Assembly (NCBI GenBank): GCA_944739405.2
Contig: OX123205.2
Coordinates: 41,002,475-41,066,474, forward strand
DNA length: 64,000 nt
From: Euclidia mi
Lineage: Eukaryota; Arthropoda; Insecta; Lepidoptera; Erebidae
Direction: 5' to 3'
The position numbers and the translations under genes were made by a program. This document shows, one piece after another, positions 1-10,705 of the stretch; positions within the stretch are counted from its first letter, which is position 1, and the number at the start of each line of letters is the position of its first letter. The notes under the pieces are model-generated. The model was not told the origin of the DNA, ran no database searches, and saw only the letters and a program-made list of their open reading frames with translations.

Positions 1-59
1 GGTTATATGATAAGTTAGTTTAAGTTTTTATGTTACTTTCTGTAAAACCTGAGCAGAAT

Positions 60-89
60 AAATGAGTTTTCTTTCTTTCTTTCTTAGCA
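60..89. repeat. (CTTT)n tail after AATAAA
   Basis: A short CTTT microsatellite follows an AATAAA (58-63). This arrangement is common at the 3' end of insect non-LTR retroelements; the same AATAAA plus TTTC run occurs at 59485-59515. The body of the element, if any, lies outside the window. Confidence 0.5.
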
Positions 90-104
90 AGCAATAATTT
101 GAAA

Positions 105-205
105 TGTTTTCACACTTATCTTCGAAAAGTTTTTGGTGCGAGCCGTAGATTTGAATCCTTTGCGTAGCAATCAGCTGGTCTATACACTAGGATAACGCCG
201 CCTAT
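105..205 (-). repeat. SINE family B, tRNA-like head fragment
   Basis: On the minus strand this matches the head of the family B SINE seen complete at 44975-45336: a tRNA-like start, then a B-box-like stretch around 145-160 and the CTTCGAAAAG step. Only the head is present and it is diverged. Confidence 0.55.
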
Positions 206-570
206 TAATTAACTGAAAATAATAATAATCTCAAAATCAAGCAAAACAAAAGGAAATACTAGTATTGTTTTAAGTTATGATTCATCTTGTTAAAATATAT
301 AAGCTAAAGTTTTATAAAACGGGTTGAGATATACTGCAAACAGATTACATAAACAGAGAACAGAACAGAGTACATAACACATAACTTTCCGAACAAACTT
401 ACCACTTTATTTGGTTTGCTTGTTTTGAAATTATCCTGACATTTACTTAACGAAAGAGTTCGAAGTATACGTCGTGACTGTTGATAATGAAGTGAAATGT
501 CGGGAAAGACGTAACTGCTAATTGAATAACATATGGATAACAATGAAGCAAACATTCTTGGCTTTATTGT
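206..570. other. No gene seen
   Basis: AT-rich DNA with no convincing coding or repeat signal. The minus-strand frame at 304-555 has no recognisable domain. Confidence 0.4.
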
Positions 571-705
571 GGTAGTAGTCTGCCAACTCGCACTTAGCCA
601 GCGTGGTGAAATATGGCCTAATCATTCACATAATGAGTAGAGGCATCTGCCCAGCGGTGGGACAGATTACAAACAAGGCTGCGGTTGATGAAGGGATGAT
701 AGTGC
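571..705 (+). repeat. SINE family A, tail fragment
   Basis: Matches the 3' half of the family A SINE at 40129-40412: the AGTCTGCCAACTCGCACTT step, then the CTGCCCAGCGGTGGGACAG step. The tRNA-like head is missing. Confidence 0.6.
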
Positions 706-737
706 GTAATGAAATAAGTGGCTTTAGAATCTACAAA

Positions 738-1000
738 GGCGACCGGGATCCCTTTAAAATTCCAACCAGATATTAAATTATATAAGCTATTCGAGAGACC
801 GACTGCTGTTTGACCTTCGTAAACCCAAGAGATAGCGATATTCCATGGCTTACTCCGAAGTCAGGATATTCAAGAAACGACTGTCAAAGATAACTTTGAA
901 AAGAACAGTGGTGCGCGCCGTGGGTTGGTGGGTTGAAACTCGATACCTTCTGCATGGCCTGATAATATCTCCACAAGGCTATTGCCGCCTCTTTATCTGA
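738..1000 (-). repeat. SINE family B, degraded copy
   Basis: In reverse orientation it carries the family B landmarks in order: head (GGCAATAGCC near 980-1000), GTGCGCGCC, GACAGTCG (about 880), CCATGGAATATCGCTATC (about 840) and the GAGACCG region near 795. Several internal deletions. Confidence 0.6.
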
Positions 1001-1443
1001 GTAACTAATTTATAAATTACATTCAATCAAAGAATAACTGACCTCGCCCACCACACAAACACTCACCCTAGAATTTAACACATAATCTCCTTCTTAACAT
1101 TCGAGAGCCCCATGCAGTAATCCAACATACCAGTCAAAAATTTCTCATCATAAAACATCCCATTAAATCAGTCATACAATGCATCATACCAATAAAGACA
1201 CATTCAAAATACAATCGTCTGCAAAAGTTGCGTCTCACACACAATGGGATCGCACAATGGTTTGTGACATCGTGTGGGTGTAGTTGTACATCCTGTGACG
1301 TTGGTTATTGGTTCATTGATGTGGAATAATTGGATCGCGCATTACAGAGAATGCATTAGAACGATAACGGGTTTTATTTTAGTAAAAGGATTTTCTATTA
1401 ACTACTCTTGCAGTAGCGTTTCATTATAAGCCTTTCGCTTCCA

Positions 1444-2574
1444 TTGCTGGAAAGGCCTATCCTCATTTGCGTCACAATAGCGTGGAATAATATAATAATT
1501 CATCGAGACTTGTACCGATGGTTCAAACCTTATATAGAGAACAGAACACAGGCTGTCGTTCTTCAGGGTTACATCTCAGGTTGGAATTATGTACCATCTG
1601 GCGTCCCTCAGGGCTCAATTCTTGGCCCTCTTTTGTTTACGCTGTTTATTGCGGATGTCAGACAGTGCTTTCGTCATTTGTGCATCCTACTTTATGCTGA
1701 TGACATGAAAATTCCTCAATTTATGTACGTCAGATGTGCCTTATATGAACAAGGCACATCTGACGTACATAAATTACAGGAAGACTTAAATAGATTTGCA
1801 ACATATTGTAGCCAAAACAAGCTCGAACTTAATGTCTCTAAATGCTTCCACATAATATTTACAGGTAGAACGTCTTCATTGAACTACACATACACCTTAA
1901 ATAATAAACCCATCAGTAAAGTGAACAGCATTAAAGACTTAGGAATCATACAGGATAGAAGGTTACTGTTTGATCAACACATTGACAGCATCGTCAAAAA
2001 GGCCTCAAAAGCTCTGGGTTTTATATTACGAACCACGGCCTGTTTCCGTTCTCTAAAACCAGTACAGATTTTATACTGTTCTTTTATACGCAGCCACCTT
2101 GAATACGCCTCCCAAGTTTGGAACCCGCAGTACGAGGTTTACAAATCCCATATTAAAGGCGTCCAAAGAAAATTTCTTTGCTATCTTGATTACAAAGCGC
2201 AGCAGTGTTTGGTTGATTACGACCATAGATGCAGGAGATACCACTTCCTATCCTTGGAAATGAGACGGTTTATTGCAGACATAAGTTTTATCATGAACAT
2301 TGCAAATGGTCACATTGACTGTCCTGAGCTCTTGGCTAATATATCAATGCGTACAAACTTGCTAGGTTTTCGCCAGCGGCCCATATTGAGCATTCTATTT
2401 GCATCAATCAATTATAGAAGTAACGCTTTTTCTATAAGAAGTGCAGCTAGTTTTAACGTACTTCCGGACAACCTTAATATCGACCTCTTTTGCACCAGCG
2501 TAACGACCATGAGACGGTTATTAGCCAACTCATATTTTGATAATACAAGTATCGACCAATTAGCACAGGTTTGA
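1444..2574 (+). pseudogene. Jockey-like LINE reverse transcriptase, 5' truncated
   Basis: An open frame of 376 residues covers the second half of a non-LTR retrotransposon reverse transcriptase and the region after it. Visible motifs are GVPQGSILGP at about residue 53, LYADD at about residue 82, and the LNVSKC / SIKDLGI / YASQVW blocks that follow in jockey-type proteins. The endonuclease and the first RT blocks are missing, so this is a 5'-truncated copy, as usual for LINEs. The first part of the frame before WFKPYIENR (about 1513) is probably flanking DNA read by chance. A perfect 25-bp inverted repeat lies inside the frame directly after the YADD box (see 1718-1775) and has replaced normal sequence without breaking the frame. 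Stop TGA at 2572-2574; the AT-rich stretch to about 2780 is probably its 3' UTR. Confidence 0.85.
1718..1775. repeat. Perfect 25-bp hairpin inside the LINE frame
   Basis: Arms 1718-1742 and 1751-1775 are exact reverse complements with an 8-nt loop (1743-1750). The right arm codes for the normal TSDVHKLQ stretch; the left arm is its inverted copy, reading FMYVRCALY. The length keeps the frame open. Confidence 0.95.
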
Positions 2575-2783
2575 TTTGGACCATACTACTTTTGTTGATA
2601 CCTTTTTCTTCCTTTTTAATTGTTTTTTATTGAGTTTTTTAAACATTACTTTGTATTTTTGTTTTGAGATTTTTTTTTAAGCAATCTTTGTATTTTGTGT
2701 TTAAACATGTAAAATAACGGCCTTTTTATATCTTTATTTGGAGGCTTTTGATTGGCAAATTGTTAACTCAATTTTGTAATATT

Positions 2784-3186
2784 ATACAGGGTGTAAAAAG
2801 ACCCTTAACGAAAACTGAAATCCCATGTTGTACCAATCACTACGACCATTTTTTAATTCGGCACTATGGTGCCATTAATTTCCCAGGTATGCCTGGGAAA
2901 TTACTGGTTCAGAAGATATTGAGGCTCAAAGTTAGTATGGAATTTTCCTAATTAGGTACAAAATCGATGCATTTACGCCGCCAATATATTCTTTAGATGC
3001 CATATGACTCCATGGATAAGTAGGTGTTTCGAGCATTGCACGCGCGCGCTTTTAATTGCGGTTTAAAAAATGTGAAAACTCAAAAAAAGATTGTTTTCCA
3101 GGTATTATTTTTGGTTAGTATGACTTGGCATGATGTCCACAACGAGTAGACTTCGGCTTGGTGATGGGTCTTGTGACACCCTGTAT
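2784..3186. mobile_element. Small TIR element (ATACAGGGTGT ends), copy 1
   Basis: Ends are ATACAGGGTGT (2784) and its complement ACACCCTGTAT (3186). Both sides are flanked by AATATT (2778-2783 and 3187-3192), a 6-bp apparent target duplication. No transposase is encoded; this is a non-autonomous element. A longer copy lies in the opposite orientation at 60832-61369. A 6-bp duplication would fit an IS3EU-type element, but the family is not settled from sequence alone. Confidence 0.8.
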
Positions 3187-3228
3187 AATATTTATTAGTC
3201 CGTAAGCCTTCTGTAAAAGCTAAATAAA

Positions 3229-3927
3229 TCCCTACTAATATTATAAATTTGAAAGTGTGTATGTATGTATGTATGTATGTTCCGTTTTCACGCTAAAACG
3301 GCTGAACCGATTTTGTTGATATTTAATATAGAGATATATTGGACCATGGAGACGGACATAGGCTACCATAAGTTGCAAAAATTAAACTGGGAGGGATTGT
3401 AGGGAGGGTAGAAGTTTGTACGGCACTAATTTACCTCTTGGAAGTAAGAACGCATGCGCTGATAATTGAGTGTTGCGCATGTGCTAACATATCTGTCAGT
3501 ACTGTCACGTCATACATAATGTCATATTGTGCACGTTGAAAAACCAGCCAGATAATTCAGTACAGCCAAAGAGGTTTGATTACTAATAATACATTCGAAA
3601 TAATAAAATACTTTTGCTCCGACCTATTACATAAAATTGTTCGCATATATGTATAAACTAATAATTATATAATAAGCTTAAACGGCTGAAACGATTGTCC
3701 CTATTAATATTAAAAATGTGAAAATGTTTATAGAGATATATTGTGATGTTATTGTGTACCTTTCAGTAGATAATGGTAGATAAATTCATGGATACAGACT
3801 GAGTTACTTTGTACTCCATAGAGTTTCTGAAGTCTTTAGAATAAGCAGGTGTCTTCACATCTTGAGACTGAAAGTAGATTTGTGTTACCCCGAATTTAAC
3901 GCGCGCGAAGCGGCGGGCAAAAGCTAG
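3229..3927 (+). mobile_element. Non-autonomous Helitron, Lep1-like
   Basis: Starts TCCCTACTAATATTATAAAT and ends GGCGGGCAAAAGCTAG followed by T, with a GC-rich hairpin (CGCGCGAAGCG) just before the end. TC at the 5' end, CTAG at the 3' end and a hairpin near the 3' end are Helitron hallmarks, and these exact termini are those of the Lepidoptera Lep1 group. It has a (TATG)n run at 3256-3280 and an internal partial repeat of its own start near 3690-3740. No Rep/helicase coding. No target duplication, as expected. Confidence 0.8.
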
Positions 3928-3937
3928 TTAATAAATA

Positions 3938-4160
3938 AATGGTTAATTATTGCTTGCTTAATGGTGAAGGAAAACATTTTAAGGAAACCTGCATGTCTGA
4001 GAGATCTCCATAATGTTCTTGAAAGACATGTGAAGTCTGCCGACCTGCACTTGGCCAGTATGGTGGATTATGGCCTTAACTTTCTTATAGCAAGAAGAGG
4101 CCCGTGCCCAGCAGTGGGATAGTATTAATACAGGGCTGCTGATGAAGCGTTGGCTACTAT
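3938..4160 (+). repeat. SINE family A, headless copy
   Basis: Begins at the ATTATTGCTTGCTTA step and runs through GGTGAAGGAAAACAT, CTGCATGTCTGAGAGAT and AGAGGCCCGTGCCCAGCAG to a GATGAAG end. The tRNA-like head is missing; it directly follows the Helitron end. Confidence 0.75.
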
Positions 4161-4212
4161 ACCATGCTGCACAGGAGGAGTTTAATGTCAAGTTGCCCGT
4201 CTCTTCCAAGAT

Positions 4213-4400
4213 ATACTTTTTTTTTATAGCATAGGAAGACAAACGAACAAGCGGGTCACCTGATGATAAGTCGCCCACCGCCCATAGACACTTGCAATGC
4301 CCGAAGGATCACAAATGCGTTGCCTACCTTTTAAAAAGGAATATGCTGGATTTTTGAAGATTGCAATGTCGAACTGGTTTGGAAATACCGCTGCAGGTAG
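4213..4400 (+). repeat. Family E-like repeat, diverged
   Basis: A T-rich start, then AACGAACAAGCGGGTCACCTGATGATAAG-type sequence and CGCCCACCGCCCATAGACAC match the 5' part of the repeats at 38450-38763 and 59673-59986. The rest diverges. From about 4400 to 4815 nothing recognisable is seen. Confidence 0.5.
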
Positions 4401-4815
4401 CTGGTTTCACAGTTTGGTCGTATGAGGCAGAAAATGGAGTGTGAAAGATAGTATTTGCCTCGTGTATTATCCTCAGCCGCTTCTACAACACCCAGGGAAT
4501 GAAATGGAGTAGTACACTTTGTATCCTTGATCCATCATCACATGGAGTAGCATTTACAGAAATGAAACTAAATCTCCACATGAAATGGATAGCACATTAT
4601 GTTATCGTAGTTTAAGCCTTTTCGTTCAAATCTATGCTGAATGTTGTGAGTTCGATCTGCACATGAGACAACCAATTGTATCAACAATTGTTGTTTCGAG
4701 TTTGTGTGTACTTGGTGTCCGATGGTTGAATGATAAAACTAAGAGTCAGAGTTACGAAACAATGAAGAGATATAACGTCTTGACTAGGAATAACTTTACA
4801 TTGGGACAGAAACAT

Positions 4816-4885
4816 AACTGGTGAAGTGAGGGTGTAAAGTACACCTCTGCCTGCCCCTTCGAGGGTAAAGGCGTGAAGTTATGTT
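4816..4885 (+). repeat. SINE family C, tail fragment
   Basis: Carries the complement of the family C tail seen at 33026-33100: ACACCTCTGCCTGCCCC, then the hairpin-forming CTTCGAGGG and GGCGTGAAG. Opposite orientation to most family C copies in the window. Confidence 0.55.
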
Positions 4886-5020
4886 ATGCTAGGTATAATT
4901 TTATGCAGATTGTACAAATAATGTAGATATGATTATAAGATTCTGCCGATTTCAACATGAATTTTATGATCTATCGCTTGAAATAAGGCAATCGATCTGC
5001 TAGTTTGTCTTATATCTCAT

Positions 5021-5231
5021 ACTAGAGGACGCCCGCGGTTACACACGCGTTATTTAAGGCTACTACTCTGCTCCTGTCGCTCATAGCGTGATATTATATA
5101 GCCTATAGCCTGCCTCGGTAAATGGGCTATCAAACAGTAAAATAATTTTTCAAATCGGACCAGTAGTTCCTAAGATTAGCGCGTTCAACCAAACAAACAA
5201 ACAAACTCTTCAGCTTTATATATTACTATAA
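5021..5231. repeat. Helitron-like short repeat (family F relative)
   Basis: Begins ATACTAGAGGACGCCCGCGG and ends with CAAATCGGACCAGTAGTTCC, (CAAA)n and a TATATTACTATA end. This arrangement occurs in many non-autonomous lepidopteran repeats. Related pieces are at 37455-37650 and 40793-40963. No coding capacity. Confidence 0.55.
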
Positions 5232-5409
5232 GAAGAACATAAACTATTAACTTCTCAGTTTTGGTACAGGCCTATATCTATCAGAGGACAATGTCAGGCT
5301 GATGATAATTATCAGTTTTACTCAGTCAGTCATTTGATCTGCTAGTTTATCATCGAGACAACGCGCAAACTAAATGCTCAACACCTATATATCATACATA
5401 CATACATAG

Positions 5410-5710
5410 ACTCACGCCTATTTCCCGGAGGGGTTGGCAGAGGCTACAGAACGCCATTTGCAACGAACCTGACATATCTTTTTTGCTTCATTCACTCTCA
5501 TAAAATTACTCAGGCATGCTCTTCGGTTAGTGGTACTTTTCACCTTTCCTTTTTTTAGGATGCCTCCAATCTGGCCAGGGAACGTCATCCTAGGTCTTCC
5601 CCTTCCTCCCGTCTCATTCACACTTGCCTTATATAAGTTCTTGGTCAGTATTTCGTCATCCATCCTCTCCACGTGTCCAAACCATCTTAGCGTACCTTTC
5701 TCAATTCTAT
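5410..5710 (-). pseudogene. RTE-type LINE, C-terminal end
   Basis: Reverse-strand frame (within 5418-5774) ends with the C-terminal block of RTE-clade proteins: LRWFGHVERMDD, then GGRGRPR, NRRACL, and a terminal SANPSGK before the stop. Only about the last 100 residues are present. Downstream of the stop on the minus strand is a (TATG)n tail near 5397-5408, as in RTE elements. A second copy lies at 47870-48255 and smaller scraps at 36160-36520. The first 20 or so residues of the open frame are unrelated flanking DNA. Confidence 0.8.
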
Positions 5711-6024
5711 ATAACAAAGTTTTTATATCGAAATACGCACGACAAAGGCTCATATTGTACAATAAAGGTTTCACAAACAGACTCCCAAATGCATATATCG
5801 TATGATTTAGTTACTAGCACTGCTGGTTCGCGTTTGCGTATACCAACTATAATTGTTTCCTCTCACAGAAGAATATTAAAAACATAAATTCTCACATTTT
5901 TTCCCAATTTGCAGATATAGCGGTCTATCTTTTTTGTAGCGGTAAAATGCTGCTGCAATTGTGTACAAGAGAAAATTGTTTTTTGGTGATGGTAGATAAC
6001 ATAATATTAAACTAGAATAATAAC

Positions 6025-6215
6025 TATATATATTACATCTTTGTGTCTGACTGACAGACAAGCTACAGCTAAAACTATTAGGCGCAAGAATCTGAAATTT
6101 GGCATGTCTTGCTAGAAGTGTGCTAAGAACCCATTCTTAGCACACTTCTACCCGAAATTCCGACGGGATCGAAAAAATGTTTGTGCCTAGCTGCGGGCAT
6201 CCTCTAATATGAAGT
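6025..6215 (+). repeat. Family F short repeat with internal hairpin
   Basis: Landmarks are TCTGACTGACAGACAAGC, GAAATTTGGCATG, GAAATTCCGACGGGATCG and the end CTGCGGGCATCCTCTAAT. Related copies are 37455-37650 (minus) and 54533-54745 (plus). The middle of this copy is replaced by a perfect hairpin at 6113-6150. Confidence 0.6.
6113..6150. repeat. Perfect 17-bp hairpin, 4-nt loop
   Basis: Arms 6113-6129 and 6134-6150 are exact complements around CCCA. The two related copies in the window lack the hairpin, so it is specific to this copy. Confidence 0.95.
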
Positions 6216-6344
6216 ACCAAAACGGTTTATTCACATTAAGCGCTGTAAAATAAATATGATAAAGAGCTTTTTAACTCGTTGTTATGAAATATCTTTTACT
6301 AGGCCTCACTTGCGTTTTTGTCCGCGTGAATAAACCCAACCTTG

Positions 6345-6612
6345 CCTCAGGCCCTATCTTATCCCGTGCCTCGAAAAGTACGTTAAGCCGTCGGTCCCAG
6401 CTGTCACGACGATCTTTGACAGTCGTTATAGGGCGTCAGTTCCTCTAAATAAACTGACACTAGTGTAAACCATGGAATAACGCCATCCCTTTGGGTTGCG
6501 GAGGTCAGGCAGGCAGTCACTCTGTGGAAAAGCTATAATATTCAGCCAAATCTGGTTTGGCTAGTATCGGACCCCAGGTTGAAACTGGGATAACGCTAGG
6601 AAAATGATGATA
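6345..6612 (+). repeat. SINE family B, headless copy
   Basis: Contains CCCGTGCCTCGAAAAG, TTAAGCCGTCGGTCCC, GATCTTTGACAGTCGT, CCATGGAATAACGCCATCC, GGAGGTCAGGCAGGCAG and a GGGATAACGCTAGG end, in the family order. Confidence 0.75.
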
Positions 6613-7003
6613 GGTTAATGTCAAACAAACTGCATTTCCGATGTATCATGCCTTTGTTTTCTTTGACCTTAAATATTGTATTTTATATTGGGCCCTCTTT
6701 TTATTATTATTTAGTTCTTACTAATGGGGTAAAATTAGATGACCAAATAAATGTATTGATCTTATGTTGTAATGACATACCATTATACCTCATAATTGCA
6801 AAACAAATATATATTTGTATTTTATTTGTAAAACGATTTGCAGTGCACTTGTGAATGTGCATTGGTGTAAAAACAAAACTTGAAAAACACTTTCATTTCT
6901 CTTATGTATGTTTATTCAGTTTAAAAACAATCTTTATCAATCAATCTTCGAAAATATATTTTTGTACTTAAGTTTATTTACACAAAACACAGACAATCTA
7001 CAT
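6613..7003. other. No gene seen; polyA signals on minus strand
   Basis: AT-rich. On the minus strand AATAAA occurs near 6973 and 6909, which would suit the end of a transcript containing the frame at 7004-7341. No other signal. Confidence 0.4.
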
Positions 7004-7341
7004 TTAAACCAAACGATAATTGCTTTTTGAAATCCACCATGACCATAAAATGCTTAATCTTAATCCTTTGAACCTCTCACTCTTTGTATGGCGACAATAT
7101 AATTTAACTAAAACCTTAAAGTGTGGTTCCATGACTTGTAACACGTCACATCTTATTTTCAGTGGTGACATGTTCGTGACCATATCATCACAGTCAAATA
7201 TGTAATTTTGTTTCATCGAGTACCACATAACACGAAAACTAGACAGATGGCTCAGTGGTTCAAAGTTTTTCTTTGCTATTGACGTACCAATATTTTTGGC
7301 ATCTGGCGATATTATGTGCTCTTTGAGTTGCATCGAAATTG
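7004..7341 (-). CDS. Possible terminal exon of an unknown gene
   Basis: A 109-residue frame on the minus strand without a family I recognise. Reasons to keep it: just upstream there is a T-rich tract ending in AG (TTTTTTTAATTTAAACTAG, next base 7341), which resembles a splice acceptor; the frame has a mixed, protein-like composition with several W, C and charged residues despite AT-rich DNA; and AATAAA signals follow at about 6973 and 6909. Residues such as SFRVMWYSMKQNYIFDCDD and LRLSILWSWW look ordered. Against it: no domain is recognised and the length could arise by chance. The first ATG is at 7331-7333, but if the acceptor is real the frame starts upstream. Confidence 0.25.
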
Positions 7342-9369
7342 CTAGTTTAAATTAAAAAAATATTGATACAGATTTACTATTTTAGTTTTCTGGATACCTT
7401 AATTCAGGCTCTGCCTAATTAGGAAGAAGATGACTGCTTATGAGTTGCCTTAAGGTCTAATTTTTTGTTGATTGAATTTTAATAGCTGTTTTTTTGATCA
7501 TTTTTACGCGATAGAAACGTGGGTGAAATTTGATATTAGTACCTCGGTGACGAACTGTTATGTCACCAAACACTACATTAAATATTCCAGAGGGCGCAGA
7601 TCTAACAATTGTACTATTAAGAATTAGTTATTATACTCAGAGAATACAAATTGGAACAAATTTCTGCCAAACAGTTAGTACAACTCACGAAACGCACCCT
7701 TTAAGCTTCCTATTACGGCAGTCATTATGGCATCTCGCAAGAAAACGATTATACAATCCGCCATTATTCTAAATAATTGTCAGTGATAAAGTATTATAAC
7801 ATTAACCGGAAACGTGCCAAACTTGCTAGAATACTTGAAGATTTCAAAAAGCTCGCCTTGCATTTTCGAGAGAAAAGTTTTTAAAAGGCTTAATGAACTA
7901 TTTATTTGTTTTATGACGTATACGGGTGTTGATCAGCATTTGTAAAATATTTGAATTATACAATATGGATAGTATACTTATTCACCTAAAATTATTTCAA
8001 ATAGTGTGCGATGATATAAAGCCCTATTTTTCATTAAATGTTACTTAAATAGTTAATCAGAATAAACTGTTGATTATACGGTAGGTACGTGTGCTTGTGT
8101 GTGCCAGGACTGCCAGGCTACCTGCATTGTGAGCTCATGGCGATCAGCTGAGCGGCGGTGGCGGTCAATAGACCGAGATGATTTTTATAAAGGTATGATA
8201 ACAAAATAAATGAGTATTAGCGAGTGATTTTTTCATGTATTTGTATTCCGTTATATTATTATATTCGCCCCTGAAAATATTTTGCAATTGCATATCAATA
8301 TCCTGTATATTTATTTTTTTCGATGCGCTAAGGATTGTTGTGTTATTGGTTGTTAGATTGAGATATATGTGTAAGGAGAAGTTGGCTTTGCTTTATCTAC
8401 TAGGGAGAAGACAACGACAACACAGCCTACTAGACACCTAATGTTTTCATTTCTACAAACAAAAAATTCTATCAAAGCGGTGAGGTATGCGGGGCAAGGG
8501 GCCTACAAAAATGATTTCTAATTGGCCGGTTCAAATTTGCGGAACGTCATAATTCATATCTAGTGTTGGGATTGGTCTTTTAAAAGACGTATAAGTCTAA
8601 TGTGTTGTCTGAAAGTGATCGCCTTACGTGTGCCGTCCAGTAAGTTGGGTTGTCGTTGGGAGAAGAGGACCGCAGTTGTATCAATACAACTAGTAGAAAT
8701 GCATTAAACTATTTTGATGTTTCCGCTCCAGCGAATAGGCAGCTTAACTGAAGGTAACTATGTAAAATTTAATAAATATCATGTAATTTTTAAGAAGTAT
8801 TTACGAAAAGTCTTTTTTCCCAAACTCCAATTCAGGAATCTTTTTTGGATTTAGTTTTTTGTTTGTTCTTTTCAACAGAATAGGAATCTTTCATGATCAT
8901 TTTTTTTAAACTGCACCTGAACCCTTAAAGTTTCGCGATATCCGTCCGTCCATCTATCTGTCTGACTTCGATTAACCTATCTTGGTACTGCTTCTCATAC
9001 CAAACTAGCCTTTAAAGGTATAAATTTAGTAACTAAACTCCGAGCGCCATTTTAGCTAGCCAACAGTTCACGCACCAACGCTCTTACTGCCAGCGTCGAG
9101 TTGCTGCACGCGACGTGTGCTACACACCAGTCACATACATAGCTTTGTGTAAATGGTATGTTATGATATTGCACTGCTGTTAATTTAGCGTGCGTTTGTG
9201 TCAAATGCAGAGTCTCTGCTTTTATATACCTCATCATTTCTGTGATCAGTGGGTGCGATAGCATTAATCGGTTACCTATCCAAAAACTGACCTAAGCAAA
9301 CGTTACTAAACTTCACCAACCTAATGTGAACGGCATGGCAAGTCACAAAATCCACTGTTATATACATAG
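7342..9369. other. About 2 kb without a recognised feature
   Basis: Mostly AT-rich. Short frames at 7560-7772, 8235-8441 and 9052-9264 have no domain. The CCGTCCGTCCATC stretch near 8943 resembles the low-complexity part of the GGTTCCGTA repeat family. Confidence 0.4.
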
Positions 9370-9556
9370 ACAGCTTTTTGTAAATGGTGTTTTATAAGAC
9401 TTTATTTTAGTATAAGTTGTTATAGCGGCCACGGAAATACACAATTTGTGAAAATTTCAGCTTTCTAGCTATCACGGTTTATGAGATACAGCCAGACAGC
9501 CAGCGGAGGCTTAGTAATAGGGTCTCGTTTTTTACCTTTTAGGTACGGAACCCTAA
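9370..9556 (-). repeat. GGTTCCGTA-type lepidopteran repeat
   Basis: On the minus strand starts AGGGTTCCGTACC followed by a purine-rich stretch, a GGCTGTCTGGCTGT low-complexity run and AAAGCTGAAATTTTCAC. Related fragments: 27245-27325 and 43605-43690. It abuts, and probably truncates, the integrase frame of the gypsy element. Confidence 0.5.
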
Positions 9557-9599
9557 AAGCAAAATTTAAGGGCGTCATGGAAATCCTCCACGTCGCCAT

Positions 9600-10677
9600 T
9601 CGCCATCGCCATTTCAATGATAGAGGATAATTATCAGAGTTGTATAATGGTTCTACAGTTCTCAATAAATTACTTGGCAATCTACAGGTTTTTCCAAAGA
9701 CTAGTTCAAAGGGTGTGAATTTTGTGGAAGTATGTACAGTAGTGTTATATGCGAAGCACGAGAATGGTACCCAGGAGCTCCAAAGTCTGGCTTCATTTCT
9801 GGTTTGCATGCGAAGATAAGCATTTAGATTTTTGTGAGTATTCTCCAGAGAACCTATAGATTCATGGTGATACGCAGTTGATGACAATTGATTTACATTA
9901 AGTAAATTACATACTTCTTTTACCGATGATGAAATAAATTCAGAGCCTCTATCAGTGGCAATTTCACGCGGTATACCATAACGTAAAATGAAATTCTCGA
10001 CAAATGCTTTTGCAACAGAAACAGCATCTTTCCTTTGTAACGGGTAAGCCTCTACGAATTTCGTTAGCTCGCATTGTATGGTAAGTATATAAACATTATT
10101 AAAATAGTCCTTATCTAAAGGGCCCACTATATCTAAGAATATTTTATCAAAAGCACTCATGGCAGTGCTTGTAATAACCATTGGCTGTTTAACAGGCAAG
10201 GAGTGCTTTTGCTTTTGACACGTTTCACATTTATTCACATAATTTGTGACGTCACGTTCTATTCCCGGCCAAAAATAATATCGTTTGATATTATTTAACA
10301 TACGCCTAATACCTGCGTGACCGCTGGTTGGCAAAAGATGGAAATCGTTCATGATTACTTTTTTGTCGTCATCATTAATAATTCTTTCAACGTTTTTTAG
10401 TAAGTAAATGTGTGGTCCGGACCACCTTTTATTTTTATTTATTTCTCTGGTTAACCATTTTATATATCCTATATTATTTTCATTTTTAATAATAAACATT
10501 TCTTTTATTTCTATCTCTTTACATAAATGCTCCAGCTCACTCAAGTATTCGGCTCGCGACGTACTTGATAGCATACCTGGGCATGTGTATATAACTAGTT
10601 CGTTTTTATTGAATGCAAAATACTTATACTTTTCGGACATGTCCTTGAAATAGTTCGTTTGTCTGAGACACATACTA
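9600..10677 (-). pseudogene. Gypsy integrase, C-terminally truncated
   Basis: The frame (part of 9465-10673) contains a zinc-binding HHCC region (HAGIRR ... CETCQKQK), then the DDE core: D in FLDIVGPLD, D in ATDRGSEF, and E in SIGSLENTHKN. After the ELVFGKTCRLPSN block the protein continues only to about DNYPLSLKW and then reads into the neighbouring GGTTCCGTA repeat, so the C-terminal domain is lost. Upstream, the link to the RNase H region needs a frame change near 10660-10677, just before the BEL insertion point. The integrase inserts element DNA into the genome; this copy cannot. Confidence 0.8.
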
Positions 10678-10700
10678 ATTCTACCGAATTTAACGGCTTA

Positions 10701-10705
10701 AAAGA
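10701..10705. repeat. Target-site duplication AAAGA (left) of BEL/Pao
   Basis: AAAGA precedes the 5' LTR and is repeated directly after the 3' LTR at 18193-18197. Five bp is the usual length for BEL/Pao. Confidence 0.9.

Noticed and set aside
4585..4824. 79-residue plus-strand frame as a gene
   Set aside because: Ends in a SINE C tail and has no recognised domain or exon signals.
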